From Tuctoria greenei (lineage: Eukaryota > Streptophyta > Magnoliopsida > Poales > Poaceae), in NCBI GenBank assembly GCA_036927565.1, contig JAYESD010000007.1:8329644-8393643 (forward strand): 64,000 nt of DNA, read 5' to 3'. The notes beneath the pieces were generated by a model. That model saw only the letters and a program-made list of their open reading frames with translations, ran no database searches and was not told where the DNA came from. This document shows, piece after piece, positions 51,738-61,858 of this stretch (positions within the stretch are counted from its first letter, which is position 1; every line of letters starts with the position of its first letter). A program made the translations under genes and the position numbers.

Positions 51738-53045
51738 TATGCCTAGCTCCGGCCAATCTTCATCTTGTGGTACGCTTGCTTTGTTGTTCTCTCTAACCCT
51801 TGAAAAGATTAAGGAGTTTCCAGAGGAGGAGCTAGTACTTCTCTCTACTAGGTTCTCAAAAGCATTGCAAAATGTGAGAACTAGAAGGAGAGGAAGCTCC
51901 GGACCTCAACGATGTTTCGAATGTGGTAAGACAGGACATTTTCGTTCAGATTGCCCTAACCTTTCAGGTCCTACTTCCCAGGATGAAAAGCAAACAAGGA
52001 CGAAGCACTCCTATGCAAAAGATACGACGAAAAAGAAGGGTTTTACAGGACGTCAACTGGTGAGAAGTTTTATCTCCGCACTTCAAGAACTTGGCTCAAG
52101 CGATGTGGACATTGGAAGTGACGCAGATGAAGATGATTTGGCAAACTTGTGCTTCACGGCGAGCAAGTAAAGATCAAGTATGGAGGAGGTTGAACACAAC
52201 AACGACAATGTAGAGGTATGTCCTACTTGCGAACAAATGTGTGATGTTATTTCTCGTGCCACTATTATAGTTAAGAAAAAGGACAAAAATCTTAGGGATA
52301 GTGCTACTAACATTGAATTACTAGAATCTGAATCAACCGTTTCAAAACTTTGATTCCTAGTAATGATGCATGTCCCTCATGTGATTTAATATATGAACAA
52401 TTGTCCTCATTAAGAAGTGTGCACACCTCCACACTTGATAAACTTGAGTTAGAAATTGAAAAGAACAGAGAGCTTGCTGCACTTAATGATAAAAACTTGA
52501 AAGATGCTAGCTGTTCTACAATTGATTTGCATTGTTGTACTTGTGATGATCTTGATAAGAAACTACAAGATGCTATGAATGAAATTTCTATATTGGACAA
52601 TGCTTTACGTTCTCATGAAGTTAAATATTATTCCAATTGCAAATTGAAAAGAAAAACTTCATGTGAAAATTGTCTTGATCTGTTCAATAAACTTGATGAC
52701 ATGCATAGGACATTAGATCGGTTTTGTAAAGGGAATAAGAACCTAAATTTGCTGATGAATTCTTCCAAGACATGCAATGATAAAACTGGTTTAGGTTTTG
52801 ATTCTCATGCTCATGCTAAGGCACATCCACCTAAAATTGTAAAGTCATTAGGAAGTGGTTTGATTCAAACAGTTTCTAAACAAAAAGAAGTGGTTTTCAA
52901 ATCTGCAGGAGTGTTGTCTCATTCGGTTTCAAATAAAAATATTGTTTGCTCATCTAGACATGAACACAAAGTTAAATTTCATTGTACCTACTGTGGTAGA
53001 GATGGTCATGTCATAGATTTTTGTTATAGACTAGCTAAACAATAG
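51738..53045 (+). pseudogene. C3 gag, distal part with two zinc knuckles
   Basis: LEKIKEFPEEELVLLSTRFS leads to the CCHC knuckle CFECGKTGHFRSDCPN (about 51915-51962), a basic stretch and an acidic DVDIGSDADEDD. The frame stops at 52168-52170. A second frame 52350-53045 is coiled-coil rich (LDKLELEIEKNRELAALNDK) and ends in another CCHC motif CTYCGRDGHVIDFCYR near 52985-53030. Two knuckles separated by a coiled coil are usual for this Copia group. Confidence 0.8.
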
Positions 53046-53376
53046 AAAAATAAAGAATGATTGCTAGATCTCTTAACTTTCATGCAAAATTTGTTGCACT
53101 TGCTAAATCGAATGATAGGAACATGCAATCTGTTGTAATGAGTCGAAAACATGCATAGTTTGCTCCCAAACCTACTGTTTTTCATGCTACACATGTAACA
53201 TCTCGTAGGACAGTAGTAGGGTACAAAAATCCTCAAGTTTTGGCTCATAAACCTGCTGTTTTATCTCAACTTTCGCGTGTTATTACTGTTGCACGTCGTG
53301 TGGCTCAGTATTGGATTCCTAAATGCCTCTTAACTAACCTCAGTATTGAGTCGTCGATGTATTGTGCTTCTATGTA

Positions 53377-54012
53377 GGTTACACGTTTGAGGAAGGAGAA
53401 ATTTTGGATTCTGTATTTAGGTTGCTCACGCCACATGACCGGTAACAAAGAATGGTTATCCACCCTCTCTTTAGTGTCACGTGTAGAGAATGTTACTTTG
53501 GTCGATAATTCTTCAACTCCTATAATTGCTAAGGGTTCGGTTAGAGTAAATGATCAGTACACTTTGAAGGATGTGGCACTTGTTAAATTTTGAAATACAA
53601 CTTGCTTTCTATTTCACAACTGCTAGATGAAATTCTGGAAATTATTTTCACTAAAAATTGCTGCAAAGTTGTAAATTCAAACAGTGAGCTTATTTTTAAC
53701 ATGTCACGGTTTGGAAGAGTTTTTAAAGCTGATTTTGATATGTCTTCGTCTAAGCATAGGTGTCTAGTTGCTAATGATTCAAAGGGCTTATATTTTTGGC
53801 ATCATAGAGTTGGTCACGTGGCCTTTGATCATCTAACGTGTGTTAGTGCTCTTGATCGCATACGTGGGATGTCTAAGCTTAAAGGGGACAAAGAAATTTT
53901 GTGCTCTTCTTGTAGACATACTAAGATGGTTGCAAGTTCATATACTCCTCTCACAATGATCATGACAACTGAACCGGGTCAACTTTTGCACCTTGACACC
54001 GTAGGACCTTGA
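53377..54012 (+). pseudogene. C3 protease and integrase N-terminus, catalytic Asp lost
   Basis: FWILYLGCSRHMTGNKEW aligns with the Copia protease, but the DSG triplet is YLG (Y at 53414-53416), so the enzyme is dead. VALVKF then a stop at 53591-53593. The overlapping frame from 53590 reads YNLLSISQLLDEILEIIF, RCLVANDSKGLYFWHHRVGH and the HHCC finger (HHRVGH ... CSSCRH). It ends in TGA at 54010-54012, where CGA is expected. Confidence 0.83.
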
Positions 54013-55443
54013 CGTGTTCAATCCTTCGGAGGTAAATGGTATGTTCTTGTGATTGTTGATGATTATTCTAGATACTCTTGGGTTTACTTTATGGCATCTA
54101 AGAATGAAGCTTTTAGTCACTTTAGAAATTTATTTCTTAGATTAACAATTGATCACCCAAGATCTTTAAAAGCAATTAGAAGTGGTAACGGAACTGAATT
54201 TAAAAATCAATCTTTTGATCACTTTTGTGCTGAAAATGGAATAGATCATCAATTTTATTCACCATATGTACCTCAACAAAACGGTGTTGTAGAAAGAAAG
54301 ACCAGAACCTTAGTTGAGATGGCTAGGACTATGCTTTATGAATATCAAACTCCTAGGAAATTTTGGGTTGATGCAATTACAACCGCCTGTTATGCCTCAA
54401 ATCGTGTTTCCTTGCACGCTAAGCTACGTAAAACACCATATGAGCTCCGATTTGGACATAGGCCTAGTGTTACACACTTTTGGGTCTTTGCTTGCATATG
54501 TTTTGTTAAGAAACATGGTAATCTTGATAAATTTGAACCTAGATCCATTGATGGCACATTTCCTGGTTATCCATCTCAAACTAGAGGCTACCGTGTGCGT
54601 TTACTTGACACTAACAAAATTTTGGAGACTTGTGAGGTGTCTTTTGATGAAGCTAGCACAGGTACTATCTCAAACATTGCAGGTCCGGATCTATATCCGA
54701 AGGGGGAGAGCATTTTCGTTGAAGATGAAGAAGAAGTGGTGTTGCTGCCCGAAAATTCAGCAGCTAATGACATTGTTCCAGCTCCTGATTTTGATTCACA
54801 GCCAGCACCGATGACCACCATTGCAGGTCCAGATCCTCCTCAAGTCACAAGCTCATCGATTTGTGATGAACATGAAGAAGAAGAAGCTTGTGAAGTGTCC
54901 ACTCCCCTCCGGGTTCTCAAAAGTCATCCTCCACAACAAATGATTGGAAGCTTGCATGAACGAGTCACATGGTCCAGGTTTTGTGATCCAAACTCTCATG
55001 CTCATTCTGCTTTTGTTGCTTCTTTTGAATCCAATGATATATCACACGCACTCACAAATGAATCTTGGATTATTGCCATGCAAGAAGAGTTAGAAAATTT
55101 TGAAAGAAATAATGTTTGGAAACTTGTACCTCCACCTCAAGGTCACACTTTAATTGGAACTAAATGGGTGTTTAAAATTAAACAAAGTGAGGATGGGGTT
55201 GTGGTTAAGAATAAGGCTAGGTTGGTTGCTCAAGGTTTCACTCAAGTTGAAGGTCTAGATTTTGATGAAACTTTTGCTCTTGTTGCTAGATTAGAAGCCA
55301 TAAGAATTTTGTTAGCTTTTGTTGCATCTAAAGGTTTTAAGCTATATCAAATGGATGTTAAAAGTGCTTTTCTTAATGGCTACATAGATGAGGAGGTTTA
55401 TGTCAACCAACCACCGGGTTTTGAAAATCCATATTTTTCCTAA
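54013..55443 (+). pseudogene. C3 integrase core and RT N-terminal half
   Basis: Open from 54049 for 464 codons. The first integrase Asp is present (VDDYSRYSWVYF). The second is Gly (IRSGNGTEF, Gly at 54184-54186) and the Glu is present (QNGVVERKTRTL). The integrase tail (GTFPGYPSQTRGYRV) and acidic linker follow, then RT: GTKWVFKIKQSEDGVVVKNK, GLDFDETFALVARLEAI and FKLYQMDVKSAFLNGYIDEE. It ends by frameshift in the run CCATATTTTTCC at about 55428-55440. Confidence 0.88.
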
Positions 55444-56564
55444 TCATGTTTACAAACTGTCCAAAGCCTTGTACGGTCTCAAACAAGCCCCTACAGCATG
55501 GTATGATAGGTTAAAAACATTCTTACTTGAAAAGGGGTTTACCATGGGCAAGATTGATAAAACTCTTTTTGTGCTTAAGCATGGCAATGACTCATTATTT
55601 GTTCAAGTGTATGTGGATGATATTATCTTTGGTTGTGCTTCTCATGATCTTGTGTCCAAGTTTTCAGGTATGATGAGTTCATAATTTGAGATGAGTATGA
55701 TTGCAGAACTCATGTACTTTTGGGGGGCTGCAAATCAAGCAAACCAAGGAGGGTACCTTTGTGCATCAAACGAAGTATACAAAAGACCTCCTATGGCACT
55801 TCAACATGGACAAAAGCAAGCCTCTTCAGACACCAATGGGAACAGCAACAACACTTGAACTTGATGAAGATAGTGAACCCGTGGATCAAAAAGAATATAG
55901 AAGCATGATCGGATCACTTTTATACATCACGGTATCAAGACCGGACATACAATTCAGCGTATGTCTTTGTGCACGGTTTCAAGCCTCCCCACGTGCTTCA
56001 CATCGTCAAGCCCTCAAAAGGATTCTCAGGTACTTATATGGAACTCAAGAATTTTGCATTTTTCTTCCTTCTTCCTCAACAGTTACTTTAAAAGCTTTTT
56101 CGGATGCTGATTTTGGGGGTTGTAGGATTGATAGGAAAAGTACTTCGGGTGCTTGTCATTTTCTTGGTAATTCACTTGTTGCTTGGTCCTCTAGGAAACA
56201 AAGTTCAGTTGCACAATCCACAGCCGAATTTGAATATGTAGCTACTGCTAGCGCTTGTTCACAAATTCTTTGGATTGTTCAAACACTTAAGGACTATGGG
56301 ATTGATCTAGATAGTGTTCCATTGTTTTCTGACAACACTAGTGCCATTTGCATTGCTAAAAACCCCGTGCAACATTCAAGAACAAAGCACATTGACATTA
56401 GGTATCACTTTCTCCGTGATAATGTTGAAAAAGGAAACATTGTGCTTCACCATTTAGATATCGAACAACAATTGGCTGACATTTTTACAAAACCTTTGGA
56501 TTTCACTCGTTTTTGTTACATTCGTAGTGAAATAGGGGTTATGCATCCTCATGGCTTAAATTGA
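55388..56564 (+). pseudogene. C3 RT C-terminal half and RNase H
   Basis: After the frameshift: LSKALYGLKQAPTAWYDRLK and the active site YVDDIIFG (55610-55633) are intact. TAA at 55682-55684, then a frame-restored run from 55701: IKQTKEGTFVHQTKYTKDLL, KPLQTPMGTATTLELDEDSE, EYRSMIGSLLYITVSRPDIQ. RNase H has DADFGGCRIDRKSTSGACHF, STAEFEYVATASACSQILW, SDNTSAICIAKNPVQHSRTK and QLADIFTKPLDFTRFCYIRS, ending at 56564. RNase H looks complete. Confidence 0.88.
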
Positions 56565-57573
56565 GGGGGAGTTTTGAAACTTGGAAAGTCCATGTGTGAA
56601 TCTGAACTTAAAATAAGATGAGCATAGTATTTCATACATATATGACTTTGTGATTCCTTTTACATGCTGAAAATTCTTACTACATTACTCGTGTTATACA
56701 TTTTGTAGTTTTTGCCATGTCTAGTAATTGGAATAATTACTTACACTAAATCTGGTTACGGTTGAACTTTCTTACTGTTTTGAACTTGTTGCATGCTCAC
56801 AAGTTCTATTAATCATAAAAAATTAATCATGTAATCAACTCACATGTTAAGTTTTATGAACAAATATAAATTGAGAAAACATCAAGAGAATATGCATGCA
56901 TCGCACTTCTTCTTTTGAGATGGCTTATCATTGCACTTAGATATGAACTTGGAAGAAGTTGTGTATGACTAAAACCATGTCCTTAAGCTTCTGATTGTCA
57001 AATGACATAGGCTTGGCTTGGTTTGTTAGAATAAGGCAGATGCGCATATAATCTCTTGCAAATATCATATGGTCTAATTTTGTGCTTTGAAAAATAGTAA
57101 AATGCAGCAACAAGTGTCATGCTTTCAGGTTTTCAAATAGTTAAGTTTGTGATATCATGACTTTCTTAAATTGAAAATTACATTTGATCTCTAGCATGGC
57201 TTACACTACTTTATGTATCTCATTCATGTGATAGTGTAAGTTACTTGATAGTATGACTTGTATGAGCTTTGTTCACATGTATATGTTATAATATGCTCAT
57301 AACATTTGAAATTTCTCTTTTGAACCTTGCTGAATACATTGTCAAAGGGGAAGATAATAGATAACAAGGGGGAGAAATTGATTACATTACACATACACAT
57401 TGCACATATTCACAATTGTTTTAGCACGATTCTTCTCAGGGGGAAATTTTGTTTTCTTCTCATTTTATTTCTGTTTTACAAAGGGGGAGAAATTGTTTTC
57501 AAAACTTTTAATGTGAATAAGCCAATGTTCGGATCTTAAGTGGTGTTGCCAATGCATTCATCAAGGGGGAGAT
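56565..57573 (+). other. C3 post-pol region with several polypurine tracts
   Basis: GAGGGGGAG directly after the stop (about 56563-56572), then CAAAGGGGAAG (57341-57352), CAAGGGGGAGAAATTG (57366-57381), CAGGGGGAAATTTTG (57437-57451), CAAAGGGGGAGAAATTG (57479-57495) and finally TCAAGGGGGAGAT (57561-57573) abutting the LTR. Multiple tracts before the LTR are a known Sirevirus trait. No further gene in the roughly 1 kb. Confidence 0.75.
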
Positions 57574-59194
57574 TGTGAGACCTATGTGTGCTGAATACAT
57601 TGGGTATGGCGATAAAAGTTTTGAATACTACCAAAACACCTTTATCATCAAGGTCCGACGTAAGGTCCGACTTGCTTTGGCTCAGTCCGACTTCTTTGTC
57701 TAGGTATGACTAGCTTTGGTTTGCTCTGGCACTAGGTCTGGCTAGCTTTGGTAAGCTCTGGTTCAAGGTCTGGTTAGCTTTGGCAAGGTTCGGAGCTTGA
57801 TCGCAGTGGTTCTGCTTTTATCTTGCAATGATTCGTACTTGCTTTACATTGATAGAAAGATTGCTTAGTATTCATTTGCTAAGTTTTTGGTGTGTTTTGG
57901 TGGTTATGATTGATACCATTTTGCTATGTTTTGTAACATGCTTATGTGAGGTGCTCACGTAAGATGTTGTAGTTTCAGAACTAACGTGAGTCAAGTCGAG
58001 GACTTGTGCTCGAAAGTATTGGTTGTTTGTTCATGTGCAGGTGTTGCTTGAGTTCAAGACATGGCTGGTGATGGGATCCATTGAACTAGTCTTAGGGAGA
58101 AGATGAGGTTCAACAACCAAGTTCAAGAGGAATTGTGGTTGAGTTGATCGGGAGGTTGCGCAGCATGTTTGAATCAAGAACAATGCATATGAAGGTATCG
58201 TGGACGTCATTGGAAGATGTTTGCACATATGCAAGGAGTGCATGGACGTGGCTACATGGTTCTGAGGCGTTATGAAGAGATGTGGACGTAAAGAATTGGT
58301 CGGAAAGGTCCAACCGACTAGGTTATGGACTCAAGCTGCGGTTGAGTCGTGTTTGACTCAAATATGGAAAGATTTGAGTTGGTTATGATAGGATTTCGTG
58401 TGGGTCACGAATTTGAGTTGTTTTAGGAATGTGGTATGCGTTCCCAAGGTGTTTGGAAGTCTTAAGATTTCTTCTATCTGCGTATAGAAGAGTCCTAAGC
58501 AGTTATGAAAAGTTTTGATTCGTGATTTAAGTAGGATTAGAGTCCTAGTTGAGATTGGGTTAGCCGAAGGGCTGGTTATATAAGCAAGGGAGGCCATAGC
58601 TCGTTGTGGACGACTTTGGGATTGCTCCTCTTGTGTTCTATTGAATAAAGATCATATTTTAAAGGAATTTTTGTGCCTTGTTCGTCCGACTTGTTCCAGA
58701 CAAATTTTTCTCGTCGAGTTTTCTGCACATCACTACCTTTCTTCGGTGGTTTTATCATAACTCGAGTGATACAGATCAAATTGACGTGATTCTTTTTGAG
58801 TTGTCTTCACAACTTGATTATCTATCATCTGTCAAAATTTCAAGGTCATTGGATTTGAGGTTTCTTATCCACACGAGTTTCTTTGCAGCGTTCCACAACT
58901 GTTTTTCTCGGTTAGGACAGATTGACCTTTGTTCGATCTTTCAATGGTAACTTGAGTTTCTCTTGACAGATTTGAGTGATTCTTGTTGTGTCGTCTTCAT
59001 GACTTGATTCTCTCTGATATATATCACTTTTGTCACGGTGAAACACGTTTAGATTAGTCTCTCACACGATTTCTTTAACAGATCGTTTTTATGCCGAAGG
59101 GGTTGGGATTTAATTGTTTCCGCTGCGTAAGATTTTTAATATACCATTCACACCCTCCCCTCTAATAGCATTTCATGTGCTCTTCGATCCTACA
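57574..59194 (+). repeat. C3 3' LTR
   Basis: 1621 bp, TGTGAGACCTATGTG to GATCCTACA. Near its start it has repeated GGTCCGACTTG / GGTCTGGCTAGCTTTGG words (57650-57790), a different motif from C1. TATA-like GGTTATATAAGC at about 58572-58583. No partner LTR in the window. Confidence 0.82.
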
Positions 59195-59204
59195 AATGTC
59201 AACA
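59195..59204 (+). repeat. A5 5' LTR terminus after C3
   Basis: AATGTCAACA followed by AGCATTTCTGGCGCC. Aligns with GAAATACCAACA at the same place in A3, showing that the ancestral LTR ended here, before the primer site. Confidence 0.75.
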
Positions 59205-59212
59205 AGCATTTC

Positions 59213-59232
59213 TGGCGCCGTTGCCAGGAAGG
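59213..59232 (+). other. A5 primer-binding site (tRNA-Asp)
   Basis: TGGCGCCGTTGCCAGGAAGG. The first 13 bases match the perfect site; one G-to-A and one lost G follow. Confidence 0.82.
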
Positions 59233-59349
59233 CAAAGGAAGTGATGGATAGTTATCACTTGTGATTAAGCTATAGGTACTAGTAGTTATTAGACAGGATT
59301 AGCCTTGTTTGTTTTCTCCTTTTGTGATGAAAACAGGGTAGTGTTGGTT

Positions 59350-60542
59350 AACACATTTCATAGGACGGCCAACGAGGACGCAAGTGCTCAACTGCAAGAT
59401 GATTCATGGTGTACCTCAACAAATGTCTGCTAGGCAACACCATTTCCTTTCGCGGAAGAATTTTAACTTCAAGCAGGAGCCAAAGTCATCCATCCCTAAG
59501 CTTGAGGGAGGCTCCAAGAGTTCTTCTTGGTTTGCCTCCACCATAGGGTGGATAGTTCGCTCTTCATCCAACACTCTTGTCATGGGTTGGCTCCACCAAT
59601 CCATGACCACATTCATGTTGGAGCTGAAGGAGTCATATTCTCATTCATCATGGATGAGAATATGGTCTCTACTCAAGGGGTGGATTGAAGAGTGCTCTAG
59701 TTCCTTTAACTTTGCATGCACACCACTCAACAAGGTGGACATTCTAGCTAAGGAACTACACCTCCCATTGAAATATCATGAAGACCAAGGCAATGGAGAT
59801 TTGTTTGGAATTATCCAAGCCATGGATATTCATATGATTTTTGAAAATCCATGTCAACATCGGTCGCTTGGGTAATCATTTCCCTAAGACCCATGAAGAT
59901 TCTTCCTTTCAAACACAACTCCAATGGCTATCACCAACAAGGAGGTCAAGGTGAATCAACATCACCCTTATAATCAAGGAGGCTATGGTGATTTCAAGGG
60001 ATTTAAGTTCAACTAGCCTACCTTGAAGTATCTTGTCCATGGCCAAGCAAGAAATAAAGACAACATTTACATGAAGATCTTGGACAAGGACAAGAAACTT
60101 AAAGAGCTTTCAAGATCCAAGATATCCCACAATCACTTGTTGGGATCCCTACCCTTCGACCAAGCTCATGCAACCTAGGGCAAGTGACATTGTGGATGAA
60201 GCGTATCTTGTTTCATTGTGGAGTCCACATTTATCGTGCCCAAGGAAGCTTTTGAGCCATGATCAAACTATGGGTTTACCTTAAGGAATATCAAGAAGGT
60301 CGAAGTGACACCCCTAAAGAAGGACAAGCATCACCATGCTCATAAGAAGAATATTTCAAGAGGGAGAAAGTCGTCACTACATCAACAAGTCTTCATCAAC
60401 ATGACAGAGAGGTTAGGACCATCATATGGTTCACATGTCCAACTTACATGCTAAATGAGATTTGTCATGTCCATCAAGAGAAGTTGTCCACATCTTCAAC
60501 TCCGAGATTGGACAACAAATCATCGCACTAAACAGGACAGAG
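59350..60542 (+). pseudogene. A5 gag relic
   Basis: Co-linear with A3 31040-31930. ANEDASAQLQDDSW near 59370, the PPT-like AAGCTTGAGGGAGG (59499-59512), an open but wrong-sense stretch MLELKESYSHSSWM, then MDIHMIFENPCQH. Here even the first knuckle Cys is changed (Phe). The LTR-like patch is at 60193-60227, with protease tail NIKKVEVTPLKKD (about 60285-60330) matching A2 HIPEVEMTPPKVD. No usable frame. Confidence 0.75.
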
Positions 60543-60948
60543 GTAAGTCCCACTCATCAGACTTCAAAACTTTGGTGAGTCCTTCCTAATAGGATAATTG
60601 GTAGTTATCTCATATTTGATTTCCAAATTGCATATTTGAATTCCTCATCAATCTTTGAATTTTCATTTAGCATGTTTGCTTTTGCACACTTGCATGTTGG
60701 AAAGTAAAATTTCCAACCATCATAAACTAAAATTTTGAATTAGGAAATAAATTTATTTGGATATGAACCTTGAGCATAACCACTCAAATTCATCTTCCTA
60801 ATTCAACCCAAAAATATTTCCCTTAATATTCATTGCATTTGCAAGTTGTTTCAAGTTGGATAAAACAATTTGGCAAAGAGTACAACATGCTTTTTAGCTA
60901 ACGTAACCGGTTTTTGAGTTGTTTTGTTTGTTCTTGATTTTAGTGCAG
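60543..60948 (+). other. A5 intron-like segment
   Basis: AG|GTAAGTCC at 60543 and TTTTAGTGCAG|CC ending at 60948; 406 bp. The acceptor is preceded by a T-rich tract (GTTTTGTTTGTTCTTGATTTTAG in pieces), the best-looking acceptor of the four copies. Confidence 0.55.
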
Positions 60949-61858
60949 CCAGGACAAAATTTGTAAAGAGGTTGGAAGGCCCCATCAAGCGCATATCCCT
61001 CATCGATCTCATTTTGAGTTCATGGTGGAGGAACGCTCAAGATGGTGGTCTAATGGAGGAACAAGATGAAGCTCATTCAACTCAGACCTCAACTTGGCAG
61101 GAGACATTGAACATGAAGGCTACACCAACATTCATGGTTGTTTCTCATACAATGGCCTTCAACCAAGACTACTCTTCAATTGAGGTACAAGTTCAAATTT
61201 CCTGTCGCTTGAATTGCATTAGGATTGAATGATTTTTGCTTACATTGGTAAGGAAGGTTTACATCTTCTCATTATTCAATTCTTATGCATCCTCACGAGA
61301 GTAAGTGTTGGCATTGCTCTTTTTGATTCTTCAAAAAGGAATGTCATCTAACTTAGAAACAAATTTAAACAAGTACCTATAATTTCATAAGTATTGCTCA
61401 AAAATTGGCTTAGACATTTTCTTCCTAGGCAATGCTTATGAAATTACTTAATGGTTGAATTGGTATGTAGCAACCTAGGAATAGTGATGTCCATAATATC
61501 GATTTGAAACTCATTCATACATGGATAACAAAATTTCATATTCCTAGGCAAGAAATTAAAAATGTTCAAGAGGATAAAATTGAGAATCTTTTTTGCTATG
61601 ACCCAGATGATAAATATGCGCTCTTGTAAAAAAACTATGATGGTTAGAAATTTTACTAGATGGAGGGATCCATATAGTGTATTTATATCACCTGCATTGC
61701 TATGAGTAGGAGCTTTAGAAAATTTTCAATTGATTTATCCATAAAGCTCCACTCCTAGCAATGGTTCATACATTGTTCATGGATACACTGGAAATTGGAT
61801 TCAATGCATCTTGGTATTGTTCTTCACCATACGTACAACTGAAGATTCGGTTACCTAA
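60949..61858 (+). pseudogene. A5 third-ORF relic, cut by G2
   Basis: Starts AAATTTGTAAAGAGGTTGG like A1. Continues co-linear with A1 13374-14372 and ends in the 5' arm and loop of the conserved hairpin (GTACAACTGAAGATTCGG then TTACCTAA), where G2 inserted. No frame above about 100 codons is supported. Confidence 0.65.

Larger units (their letters stand above)
51738..59194 (+). mobile_element. C3: Copia element, 5' truncated, with 3' LTR
   Basis: Contains the distal part of gag, protease, integrase, RT and RNase H, a multi-PPT region and 3' LTR 57574-59194 ending GATCCTACA. The 5' LTR and early gag are missing and the break coincides with loss of A5 LTR bases, so one deletion removed both. 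The bases after it, AATGT, would be the target copy. A different Copia lineage from C1 and C2. Confidence 0.88.
50259..61858 (+). mobile_element. A5: A-family element, plus strand, interrupted by C3 and G2
   Basis: 5' LTR 50259-51737 with its final 10 bp at 59195-59204, after C3. PBS 59213-59232, gag relic, intron-like segment 60543-60948, third-ORF relic to 61858, where G2 inserted. The target ACTAG (50254-50258) lies in C2. The 3' half is off-window beyond G2. Confidence 0.85.

Noticed and set aside
56565..57573. Envelope-like gene after C3 RNase H
   Set aside because: Some Sireviruses carry one, but here only short frames and polypurine tracts are seen.
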